A stretch of DNA of 64,000 nucleotides from an uncultured Desulfobulbaceae bacterium (lineage in GTDB: Bacteria > Desulfobacterota > Desulfobulbia > Desulfobulbales > BM004): NCBI GenBank assembly GCA_947259115.1, contig CAMYKS010000023.1, positions 25,193 through 89,192 of the forward strand, given 5' to 3'. Under the pieces are notes generated by a model that saw only the letters and a list, made by a program, of their open reading frames with translations, was not told where the DNA came from and made no database searches. Positions within the stretch are counted from its first letter, which is position 1, and each line of letters opens with the position of its first letter. Shown piece after piece: positions 17,873 to 25,317 of the stretch. The position numbers and the translations under genes were made by a program.

Positions 17873-18495
17873 ATCTCGTATATTTATCCCTTTCAGTCCA
17901 TGATTAATAATGTTAAGAAGCTATTATTATTCCAATTGTTGATAAAAAAACTCGCTTTTCCAAGCCGCGCTGAAAATCGGGGCACCCATCTCAAATCACC
18001 CCGAATCCTGACACATATTTAACCTATAATGAATCACCGGACAGGCTGTCAACGGAAAATCCGACCGACTGACGTGGAAACAAGGTCAAACTGCCCCAAA
18101 AATTGTGCAAAAAGCGCACCACTCCATCCACCTCAATTTGCAGCAATAAAGAAAAACAGAATGAGTATACTATAACAGATAGTTCCTCTTACTGCAGCCA
18201 GATAAACGATCAGCGTGAGGCTTCGACCAAGCTATATTCTGAAGGTGTTTCTTGATTGAGTTACGATTTGCCTGGAGTTCCCCCGATGTAACGGAGACTG
18301 TAATACGATGGATATTAATGGATAATTGAGGTGCGACCCATCGTGCTTTTCTTGCTGTATTGACAAACAGGCGCTTTCACTATAATTTTGGCTCTGTTAA
18401 ACGCATGTTCATAGGAATGATCGTCTATACTTTGAAATAGCATCACTTCTGTTAAAGACATAAATTCTTCAATAATTCCGGGATTACTATCATAC
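17873..18495. other. 623-base gap upstream of the TIR gene
   Basis: No convincing gene is seen. A 60-codon minus-strand frame (18315-18497) overlaps the TIR start and shows nothing recognisable. The stretch lacks clear promoters and repeats and may be decayed DNA. Confidence 0.4.
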
Positions 18496-19290
18496 ATGGC
18501 AGGTATTTTTATCAGTTATCGACGGGATGACAGCCAGGGGTTTGCGGGTCGGCTGGCTGATGATCTAACTGGGATATTGGGTCCGGACCTGGTATTTCGT
18601 GATGTAGAAATACCTGCAGGATATGACTTCACGGAAGTATTAACCCGTGCCGTTGCCGCCTGTGATATATTGTTAGTCGTCATCGGTCGAAACTGGCGAG
18701 CGCCTTCTGCACCTGCCACAAAATCGCGGCTTTTTGATACGGCCGATTGGGTCAGGGCCGAGATCGAGGCCGCGTTTGCTCAGGGGAAGCATATCATTCC
18801 CGTACTGGTGGCCGGTGCGAATATGTGTAAAGCGTCAGAATTACCGGAAAGCATTGCCCACCTGTCAAAACTGCAGGCTTTCGAGATGACTGATCGGCGT
18901 TGGGATGATGACATACAAGACCTGGTACAACTCTTGCAAAAAGCCGTTCCTGAATTGAGAGCCGAATCTTCAAGGGACCTGCGTGAACCTGCAGCGTCAC
19001 CTGCGCAAGTGTTACGTGAATTGGGCGAGCGCGTGCTCGAAGAGGTAATTCGCCGGAAAAACGGTTCAGGCCGATCTGAAAACAGCAACCATCACCATCG
19101 ATCAAGACTGCTTGTCGGTTTTGGCAGGTATATGAAAAAAATTTTGCTGCCCCTGGTTTTGGTTGCAGTTATCTATATTGGTCTGCGTTTATTTGGTGAT
19201 GACAAAATGTTGCAGATGCTGGATCAGCTGGAAGCTCGCCTGCTGGTCGGATGGGAAAGACTTATGGCTTATGTGAGGAGCCTTAGATGA
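18496..19290 (+). CDS. TIR-domain protein with C-terminal membrane anchor
   Basis: Residues 1 to about 140 form a TIR domain: FISYRRDDSQGFAGRL, then VFRDVEIPAG and CDILLVVIGRNW. Glu89 in WVRAEIEAAF sits where catalytic TIR NADases keep their glutamate. A linker with a possible helix (residues 165-190) leads to one membrane segment near 215-233 and a short tail. Bacterial TIR proteins either cleave or cyclise NAD in phage defence or act in signalling. With no sensor gene beside it, the role here is open. It lies in the accessory region, and its ribosome site is weak. Confidence 0.85.
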   Translation: MAGIFISYRRDDSQGFAGRLADDLTGILGPDLVFRDVEIPAGYDFTEVLTRAVAACDILLVVIGRNWRAPSAPATKSRLFDTADWVRAEIEAAFAQGKHIIPVLVAGANMCKASELPESIAHLSKLQAFEMTDRRWDDDIQDLVQLLQKAVPELRAESSRDLREPAASPAQVLRELGERVLEEVIRRKNGSGRSENSNHHHRSRLLVGFGRYMKKILLPLVLVAVIYIGLRLFGDDKMLQMLDQLEARLLVGWERLMAYVRSLR

Positions 19291-19571
19291 GTTTGCTTAT
19301 CTATAGCTATCACAAGGCTCCATAACGACCTGTTTTTTATTAAGGCTCCGATTACCTCAGAGTTTTATTATAAAATGATTGCTTCTCTTGTTTTGGGAAA
19401 GTTACCAGGCTCGACACTTGGGTATTCAGGCTGCAGTAAAAAATTCAAATACCCATTTATCCTGCCTAACCCAGGTCTTTTAGAAAAGTAAGCCATTAAT
19501 TGCAAAGAAAAGAGAAAGAGAAAGCAAACTAGACCCCTTTACTGGGATTGTTGGGCAAATAGCCGCTCGGA

Positions 19572-20288
19572 CTATTTGGGGTCGCCACTCTTCTTCGACG
19601 TGAAGATTTTTTCACTAAATTTTGCCAATGCATTTAGCGTATCATGATACGTAAAACCAAGGATAAAGCAGAGGGTTACCAATGGCCAAATAGGCACAGC
19701 AGCACCCTTAGAAATACTGGCAAACGGAATTGCCCCAACCTTCACGAATGCGAAGGAGATAGGTCCAAGCACGACTGAGGAGAACGGCAACAGAACGTAA
19801 CGGGGAATCTCTTTCCGTTCGAGGTACTCGGTCTTCCATCCGTACGCGAACTTTTGAAAGAACTGGCCGATCATGTAAACGCCGCCCCCGAGTCCGGCAG
19901 CGCATGCCGACAGTACCAGTCGCTGAAAGAGATCGAAACTCCCTACACCGACGAGAGAAGAGAGAGAGTCTCGAAATGGCGTCAGCCATGCGACCAAGGA
20001 CACGCCGACAAGGAGCAGCGTGTGCAAGACAAGATACGATCCTATGACCCATCCCGCAAAGACATCGGAGGTGTTCTCCTTTTTTGTGAACGAGACTCCG
20101 AAAATTTTGTCATTTAGAGAGTTCCAAAGCCCGGCTGCATCTTCCGGCTTGATCTTGTCACTTAGTATGAGCGCGAGATCTCCAGGGATCGCAGGATCGT
20201 TGTCAGTTGGTTCGAGAGCGATCTTATACGCCCCTTTTGCTGGTGATATTTTGGTGAAGCCATATTGAGACGTTTTGGTTGCGGTCAT
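19572..20288 (-). CDS. unknown membrane protein
   Basis: I do not recognise this 238-residue protein. The first 80 residues are soluble, with a repeated sense of charged and Asp-rich turns, and about four hydrophobic segments follow (for example GSYLVLHTLLLVGVSLVAWL and PIWPLVTLCFILGF). The ATG at 20288 was chosen because AGGAGG lies seven bases upstream; a longer TTG frame would bury that site. It faces the TIR gene tail to tail across 281 bases. A functional link with the TIR protein is possible but not shown. Confidence 0.65.
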   Translation of the reverse strand: MTATKTSQYGFTKISPAKGAYKIALEPTDNDPAIPGDLALILSDKIKPEDAAGLWNSLNDKIFGVSFTKKENTSDVFAGWVIGSYLVLHTLLLVGVSLVAWLTPFRDSLSSLVGVGSFDLFQRLVLSACAAGLGGGVYMIGQFFQKFAYGWKTEYLERKEIPRYVLLPFSSVVLGPISFAFVKVGAIPFASISKGAAVPIWPLVTLCFILGFTYHDTLNALAKFSEKIFTSKKSGDPK

Positions 20289-20457
20289 CGCGGAACCTCC
20301 TAAGCCCAATAATTTATTATCCTGAAAATCTTCGGCATAACACCTAAATTTCGTGATATTGCCGCTTTTAAATCCTTGCCAGATTGTTGACCTTTAGCAA
20401 TCTCACTCCTCGTTAAGATTGCCGGTATAAATGTTGATTTTGTTCGAGAACAGGAGG

Positions 20458-21090
20458 TTAAGCATTCCCTTTCATGCCTTCAATCATGAGATAAACATCA
20501 GCCTTCACAAAAAATGTCTTTTCAATTTTCAAATGCTCATTTTCCTGAAACCGTCTCAGTGTTTGCCGATCAAATCTTGCGCCGTATACTTTCTCAACAA
20601 AAGGTTTAAAAAGTTTCTGTCGCTTCAATAATTTTTCATCTTTTGAGTAGATCATTTCTAATATTAAAAATTTACCACCGGGTCTTAATACTCTAACAAT
20701 CTGATTAATAGCTAAATCCTGCAACTCGTCAGGCATAACACAAAACATAAAGAAGGAAACATACCAATCATAATGATTTGAAGGTATTTTACTTAATTGG
20801 GTCGCATCATTCTGTAATAGGGAAATATCACATGAAGCCTTTCGTGCTCTTATATTTGCAATTTTTAGCATATTTGAACACAAATCAATTCCGGTAAGAT
20901 TTGTTGCGGGGGAATAATGGCAAAAATTTCTCCCAGTTCCTACCCCAGCCTCCAGAACGTTGCCACTTACATTGCTTAATACTTGAGGCCGGAATACCCT
21001 GTATTGTCTTTCCCAGTAATAGTCCATGAAATCATAAAACCATGAGGTTATTTGGTACTTTTTATAAAGGGTTCTGTTTCCTTGATTCAT
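20458..21090 (-). CDS. class I SAM-dependent methyltransferase
   Basis: The SAM-binding motif I reads VLEAGVGTGRNF, with GIDLCSNML as the next acidic loop and VLRPGGKFLILE as motif III, placing it in the UbiE/COQ5-like methyltransferase group. About 210 residues from the ATG at 21090, which has GGGGTG upstream; a GTG at 21150 would add a hydrophobic N-terminus of doubtful value. YQITSWFYDFMDYYWERQYR is like phospholipid or small-molecule methyltransferases, but the substrate is unknown. A strong promoter lies 240 bases upstream. Confidence 0.8.
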   Translation of the reverse strand: MNQGNRTLYKKYQITSWFYDFMDYYWERQYRVFRPQVLSNVSGNVLEAGVGTGRNFCHYSPATNLTGIDLCSNMLKIANIRARKASCDISLLQNDATQLSKIPSNHYDWYVSFFMFCVMPDELQDLAINQIVRVLRPGGKFLILEMIYSKDEKLLKRQKLFKPFVEKVYGARFDRQTLRRFQENEHLKIEKTFFVKADVYLMIEGMKGNA

Positions 21091-21238
21091 GTGAAACACC
21101 CCAAGGATAAATATACTTCGGGCAAACCATCCTAAATTAATAGTGGTCACACCTTTCTTGTTTTATGATGGCTTTTAGTTTGAAGGTGAGGATGAAATAT
21201 AAAAGTCCGCAAAAGGAATAAACAAATTCCTAGGGACC

Positions 21239-21271
21239 TTAAATGGGCATCTTCAGAAAAACCTCTCGCAT
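21239..21271 (-). CDS. possible leader peptide, 10 residues
   Basis: An ATG at 21271 stands eight bases after a perfect AGGAGG (21280-21285) and opens a ten-residue frame, MREVFLKMPI. It lies between the promoter and the methyltransferase start. The ribosome site is better than that of the methyltransferase itself. It may be a leader peptide or the stub of a lost gene. Confidence 0.3.
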   Translation of the reverse strand: MREVFLKMPI

Positions 21272-21326
21272 TGGAGTTTCCTCCTAAAGAGATTTGTTTG
21301 TGATTTAAAATGATACTTTATACAGA

Positions 21327-21355
21327 AATATATATATTTTTTGCTTGGATGTCAA
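21327..21355 (-). promoter_or_regulatory. sigma-70 promoter for the methyltransferase
   Basis: On the minus strand TTGACA (21355-21350) and TATATT (21332-21327) are spaced by 17 bases. The 16 bases TTTGTCTTGACATCCA around the -35 box are identical to those of the tetR-type promoter at 45841-45856. Confidence 0.65.
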
Positions 21356-21455
21356 GACAAAGAGTACCACAATGTGGTGGCTCTGAAGGAGACAATAAAG
21401 TCCACATTTCTTGCCACCTCACTTAATAAAAAAGACAATTGACAAAGAAAAAATG

Positions 21456-22529
21456 TCAGAAAATTGGGTCAATCTGCTTTTGACCTTTACCCAGAAAGTT
21501 CTCTATCTTTTTCAGCTGTTTGGCAAATGCCTTATCTTTTGATTTCCGGACATTTACCCGCTCTACTATGCTGCTTACAGTACTGTAATTGAAAATATTA
21601 AAATACCTGCCGACTTCGGCAAGTGTTTTCATGCTGTACATTCGCACAAAATATACGGCTGTATCCCTCGGCAAATTTTCCCTACCACGCCTGGTTTTCA
21701 TGAGTGACTCTTCTTTAATATTAAAACATTCACTCACTGTATTTATGATGTTTTTGGGATCCGGAGCCAGAGCACGTGCTTCAGGGATATCCTGATGAAA
21801 CCGGAGATCCTGAAATTTTTCTTTTACCCATTCTTTAAAAGAATCACCCCCCAGTATTGATGACAAATTTTTCTTTGCATAAAATCTGCCTATCTCTTCC
21901 GATTCTTTTTGAGAAATAAACTCAGTATATGCTTTACGCGCCTTACCGTACTTTTCGGAAAACATGGACAACATAAAATCCTTATAGAGCCAACCCCATT
22001 TCTTTGCCCTTGATGTGTATCCCTTATGATTGCTCCACTTAAAATCATCCGGTTTTTTTACCAGACCGGCTTTTAGCGGATTCCGATGGATATAACGCAA
22101 AACCTCAAGCAGGTAGCTGTCGCCGGCAACGGTCACGGCCTTATAGCGCCCCCGAAACAAAGGACCATCTTTCTTGTGCCGACGGTTATAGCGCTGGGTA
22201 TAAACACCGTTAATATGTCGCATACAACGGGAAATATTGCCGTCAGGGGTGTGAAGAAGCGTCCCTTTGCCAGATAACCTTAACGTGGCGAAGTTTTTTT
22301 CTTCTTGAAAGAATCTGTCAATAAAACCTTTATATTTTGTTTTAATTTCAGAAATAGGATTCGGAAAACCGAATCGTTTTCTTCTAAAAGCGAGCTTAGA
22401 TGCATCTACAAATGTGACGTTGTGAAAAGTAAATTCGAAATTTGTGGTTTTGTGGAGTTGTAGGTTTCTGATTGGAGCTAAAAACAACCATGTACCATCA
22501 GAGTTTTCGATTTCTTTTATTGTAGTCAT
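21456..22529 (-). pseudogene. chimeric REP-associated transposase fragment (RAYT), catalytic part missing
   Basis: From about residue 91 to the end (357) the protein matches the intact RAYT at 23575-24555, including HTPDGNISRCMRHINGVYTQ, GRYKAVTV, LRYIHRNPLKA and a C-terminal DnaA-like helix-turn-helix (VGRYFNIFNYSTVSSIVERV). The first 90 residues are unrelated (IRNLQLHKTTNFEFTFHNVT and onward) and replace the RAYT N-terminus with its HYH metal-binding motif. The switch falls near base 22260. It cannot be an active HUH transposase, though the frame is open. The ATG has no ribosome site and lies 10 bases from repeat R1. Confidence 0.8.
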
Positions 22530-22539
22530 AGGTGAAATT

Positions 22540-22693
22540 TAATCGCGGCGCTGACCGGCGGCGTGGGCCGTGCAAGCAAGCGCAGCTTGGTTGTGCGGTT
22601 CATGCTGTCCGGTCCAGTGCCTTGTTCCGGCGCAAGGCGCCGGGGCAAGGTGCTGGACGAAGTCAGCGCCGCGATTCCCGCCGACGCAGTCGG
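22540..22693. repeat. 154-bp palindromic repeat R1
   Basis: This GC-rich element is 96% identical (six substitutions) to R2 at 23398-23551 in the same orientation. Its 5' part AATCGCGGCGCTGAC is the exact reverse complement of GTCAGCGCCGCGATT near its end, so it can fold into one long stem. Inside are further hairpins (CGGCGC-AAG-GCGCCG; GTCCAG...CTGGAC; CCGAC-GCA-GTCGG). It ends next to the start of the chimeric RAYT. Confidence 0.88.
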
Positions 22694-22776
22694 TGGGAAC
22701 GTTTGAGCTCACAGGTTGACAGCGCGTCAGTGCTGGCAATCCTTTTGCATTTGTTAGACATTTTTTTGCAATACAG

Positions 22777-23106
22777 CTATTCTGCAAACATTTCTTGAAG
22801 AACGGCTAAAGTTTTTTGCTGAACAGATTTCGAAAGTATACCTAGTTTTTTAACCAGTCTCGATTTGTCAACTGTGCGTATCTGATCAAGGACGACTTGT
22901 CCTTTTGTGCCTTTAAAAGTGCATGGAACACGCGTAGGATAATTTCTACCTTTAGAGGTCATTGGTGCAACAATGACAGTAGAAATGTAATGGTTCATTT
23001 CATTAGGGGATATAATAGCACAAGGTCTTGTTTTTTTAATTTCATGACCTTTGGTAGGATCAAGGCTGATGAGGTAAACTTCAAAACGATTTACTTCCAT
23101 TCCCAT
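22777..23106 (-). CDS. mazF: MazF/PemK-type endoribonuclease toxin
   Basis: The 109-residue protein starts VNRFEVYLISLDPTKGHEIKKTRPCAII, the standard MazF opening (EVYL...G.E..KTRP), followed by VIVAPMTSKGRNYPTRV and VVLDQIRTVDKSRL. MazF toxins cut mRNA when freed from MazE. The frame overlaps the antitoxin end by 16 bases, typical of the pair. Starts at 23106 or 23100 are both possible. It lies between the two palindromic repeats. Confidence 0.92.
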   Translation of the reverse strand: MGMEVNRFEVYLISLDPTKGHEIKKTRPCAIISPNEMNHYISTVIVAPMTSKGRNYPTRVPCTFKGTKGQVVLDQIRTVDKSRLVKKLGILSKSVQQKTLAVLQEMFAE

Positions 23107-23342
23107 TCTTCTTTATCCCATTTTGATTGAACGTATGAATCCAAAAGAGCGTCATCACCTTTTGCTGCCATTGCCGCAAATTTTTTGCTCCAACCTTTTC
23201 GGGGGGCTCCAAGTGAGCGAATAACGAGCTCGTTTTTGTGGATTTCAAGTTCAACCTCATTTTGCAGTTTACACTGTTTTAAAATGGGTTTAGGGATTCT
23301 AATGCCTTGAGAGTTTCCTATTTGAATTATTTTCGCTTTCAT
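23091..23342 (-). CDS. mazE: MazE-type antitoxin (AbrB/SpoVT fold)
   Basis: The 83 residues begin MKAKIIQIGNSQGIRIPKPIL, an AbrB-type swapped-hairpin DNA-binding domain shared by MazE and related antitoxins. The C-terminal part (GWSKKFAAMAAKGDD and onward) would wrap the toxin. No ribosome binding site is visible, and the predicted transcript starts at or next to the ATG. It precedes mazF and would repress its own promoter. Confidence 0.9.
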   Translation of the reverse strand: MKAKIIQIGNSQGIRIPKPILKQCKLQNEVELEIHKNELVIRSLGAPRKGWSKKFAAMAAKGDDALLDSYVQSKWDKEEWEWK

Positions 23343-23377
23343 GATTACATTGTAATTACATTTGAAAGGGTTGTCAA
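23342..23377 (-). promoter_or_regulatory. mazEF promoter with overlapping operator
   Basis: TTGACA (23377-23372) and TACAAT (23354-23349) are 17 bases apart. The palindrome ATTAC-AAT-GTAAT covers the -10 box, and ATGTAAT occurs twice, as expected for a self-repressing MazE operator. The start of transcription would fall within a base or two of the mazE ATG, giving a leaderless message. Confidence 0.65.
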
Positions 23378-23397
23378 GAAAGTTGTAATTCGTTGTC

Positions 23398-23551
23398 TAA
23401 TCGCGGTGCTGCCCGGCGGCGTGGGCCGTGCAAGCAAGCGCAGCTTGGTTGTGCGATTCATGCTGTCCGATCCAGCGCCTTGTTCCGGCGCAAGGCGCCG
23501 AGGCAAGGTGCTGGACGAAGTCAGCGCCGCGATTCCCGCCGACGCAGTCGG
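23398..23551. repeat. 154-bp palindromic repeat R2
   Basis: Second copy of the element described at R1, in direct orientation, six bases different. Terminal arms pair with one G-T and one mismatch. It lies between mazE and the 3' end of the intact RAYT, so R1 and R2 bracket the toxin-antitoxin pair. Confidence 0.88.
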
Positions 23552-23567
23552 AAGGGTCATAAAGAAT

Positions 23568-23591
23568 AAAGGGGTCAAGTCTCTCGTTGAC
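23568..23591. repeat. left inverted repeat of the RAYT unit
   Basis: These 24 bases (AAAGGGGTCAAG followed by TCTCTCGTTGAC) are the exact reverse complement of 24586-24609. The repeat runs over the 3' end of the RAYT coding region and contains its stop. Confidence 0.9.
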
Positions 23592-24555
23592 TTTTTCCAA
23601 AAATTTTTTCTATTTTTTTAAGCTTTTTGGCAAATGCTTTGTCTTTTGATTTTCGTTTTTTCACCCGATCTACTATGCTACTCACCGTGCTGTAATTGAC
23701 AATATCAAAATATTTGCCGACACCGGCAAGGGTTTCCGTGCTGTACATACGCAGAAAATATACGGCCGTATCCCGTGGCAGATTTTCCGTGCCTCGCCTG
23801 GATTTCACCAGTGAACCCTTCGTAGTTCCAAAGCATGTGCATACAGCATCAAAAATGTTTTGGGGTTCTGGGGCCAGAACACGTGTTTCAGGTATCTCTC
23901 TGTGGTAACGAAGATTCGAAAATTTTTCCTTTATCCATTCTTTAAAATCATCGTTTCCAAGTACAGAGGATAAGTTTTTCTTAGAATAAAACGTGTCTAT
24001 CTCTTCCGGTTCTTTTTGTGAAACAAACTCAAGATAAGCTTTTTTCGCCTGCCCTGCTTTTTCTGAAAACATGGATAACATAAAATCCTTATAAAGCCAG
24101 TTCCATTTCTTTGCCTTGGATGTGTACCCCTTATGACTGCTCCACATATAATCATCCAGGCTATTTACCAAGCGGGCTTTTAATGGATTTCTATGGATAT
24201 AGCGTAAAACTTCAAGCAGGTAACTGTCACCGCCAACCGTCACGGCCTTGTAGCGTCCACGGAACAATTGGCCATCTTTATTATGCAGGCGATTGTAACG
24301 TTGTGTATACACTCCGTTGATATGTCTCATACAGCGGGAAATGTTCCCATCAGGTGTATGAAGGAGGAGGTGATAATGGTTTGACATGAGACAGTAAGCC
24401 GCAACCTTCAGATTCCACATTTCAACAGCTTCACACAGAACTGCAAGAAATAATTCATAATCCTCGGAGGATGAAAAAATCTTCTCTCTTCGTCGGCCCC
24501 GGTTCATAACGTGATACCAGGCACCGGGATATTCTATTCGTAATGGTCTTGACAT
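23575..24555 (-). CDS. REP-associated tyrosine transposase (RAYT, IS200-like)
   Basis: The 326-residue protein belongs to the Y1/HUH transposase group. Its start RPLRIEYPGAWYHVMNRG and the HUH motif MSNHYHLL (His60-Tyr-His62) are typical. GRYKAVTV and LRYIHRNPLKA follow; the Tyr in LRYIH is the likely nucleophile, judged from family layout. The C-terminus carries a DnaA-like helix-turn-helix (VGKYFDIVNYSTVSSIVDRV). RAYTs act on palindromic REP elements at single-stranded DNA. The gene lies between 24-bp inverted repeats, next to palindrome R2. Confidence 0.9.
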   Translation of the reverse strand: MSRPLRIEYPGAWYHVMNRGRRREKIFSSSEDYELFLAVLCEAVEMWNLKVAAYCLMSNHYHLLLHTPDGNISRCMRHINGVYTQRYNRLHNKDGQLFRGRYKAVTVGGDSYLLEVLRYIHRNPLKARLVNSLDDYMWSSHKGYTSKAKKWNWLYKDFMLSMFSEKAGQAKKAYLEFVSQKEPEEIDTFYSKKNLSSVLGNDDFKEWIKEKFSNLRYHREIPETRVLAPEPQNIFDAVCTCFGTTKGSLVKSRRGTENLPRDTAVYFLRMYSTETLAGVGKYFDIVNYSTVSSIVDRVKKRKSKDKAFAKKLKKIEKIFGKSQRET

Positions 24556-24557
24556 AT

Positions 24558-24590
24558 TTCCAATGTATCACATTGGAACAATAAGGTCAA
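24558..24590 (-). promoter_or_regulatory. promoter and hairpin of the RAYT gene
   Basis: TTGACC (24590-24585) and TACATT (24567-24562) are 17 bases apart on the minus strand. A 9-bp inverted repeat, TTCCAATGT-ATC-ACATTGGAA (24558-24578), covers the -10 box and ends three bases before the ATG. The -35 box lies partly within the right inverted repeat. Confidence 0.5.
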
Positions 24591-24609
24591 CGAGAGACTT
24601 GACCCCTTT
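24586..24609. repeat. right inverted repeat of the RAYT unit
   Basis: Exact 24-base reverse complement of 23568-23591. Together they bound a 1042-bp unit that holds only the RAYT gene and its promoter hairpin. Confidence 0.9.
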
Positions 24610-24763
24610 TACTTTCTGAAATGGAGCAATGTTCCAGCAGAAATATAAAAATAAAAAAGTGGTCATCCATTAAAAGGCCCCTTGTCAAGGAACCAGCTGT
24701 CATGCTGCTCAATCAATAAGAAAAAGGTCAAAAAGGGGAAAGGCGAAGCAGCACGCGTGTTAT

Positions 24764-25222
24764 TCAGGGACATTCCGTTGGTTCCCTTGGGCAAAATCCC
24801 TCAGGTGGATCACCCCTCCTCTCCAGGGGCCCGAGGCTGCTCCCGTTGCTAAATTCCACGGTCATGGTGACGGTGCCACCATCCTCTGTACGTGTCAGGG
24901 TGATCGGCACCTTTCCCGTGCCCGTAAGTTTCGCCTGTACAGGACTTGTTAACTTACCTTTCAACAGCAAGCAGTTCTCCTCCAAAAAAAGGAGACTGCC
25001 TATGAAGGCATTGTTTACTTCCATTAAAGTAGAAGGCGAGTTAAGAGTCAAAATAATCGGTTGCCCTTCCGAGTCGGCACCCTGAAAGCAGCCTTCAAAG
25101 CCTCCCACAAAGTCTTTAAGAAACGCCTCTCCCTTAATTGATTGTGTACAGTTGATTAAAAAAAGCAGCGCAAGAATAATAAAACCCAATATGGCTCGGT
25201 TCGCAAATCGGTACATCGACAT
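24764..25222 (-). CDS. small lipoprotein of an unrecognised family, member 3
   Basis: The 152-residue product has a signal peptide ending in the lipobox LFLINC. The mature part looks beta-rich: GGFEGCFQG, PIILTLNS, FIGSLLF, GKVPITLTRTEDGG, with a Cys-containing tail (GFCPREPTEC). The pattern of an aromatic-Gly-Cys-aromatic opening, beta strands and a VxLTR-like strand recurs in the two lipoproteins upstream. AAGGAG lies five bases before the ATG. It ends the four-gene exported-protein operon. Function unknown. Confidence 0.7.
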   Translation of the reverse strand: MSMYRFANRAILGFIILALLFLINCTQSIKGEAFLKDFVGGFEGCFQGADSEGQPIILTLNSPSTLMEVNNAFIGSLLFLEENCLLLKGKLTSPVQAKLTGTGKVPITLTRTEDGGTVTMTVEFSNGSSLGPLERRGDPPEGFCPREPTECP

Positions 25223-25317
25223 CTATCTCCTTTGCCGAAATTTGTTCTCTAAACGACGGCGACCGCCCAATTATCTCAAAGTCGGTCCTATCGCTTTTTA
25301 ATTGCCGGTCGCGGATT

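Larger units (their letters stand above)
21091..21455. other. leader region of the methyltransferase gene
   Basis: The 365 bases between the methyltransferase and the RAYT fragment contain a strong minus-strand promoter, a possible ten-residue leader peptide and a hairpin at 21361-21384 (AGAG/CTCT and ACCACA/TGTGGT) just upstream of the promoter. Confidence 0.5.

Noticed and set aside
18315..18497. 60-codon minus-strand frame upstream of the TIR gene
   Set aside because: It overlaps the TIR start, has no ribosome site and no recognisable motif.
22532..22798. Arg-rich plus-strand frame across repeat R1
   Set aside because: It is a translation of the palindromic repeat. Similar frames occur in R2, and none has a ribosome site.
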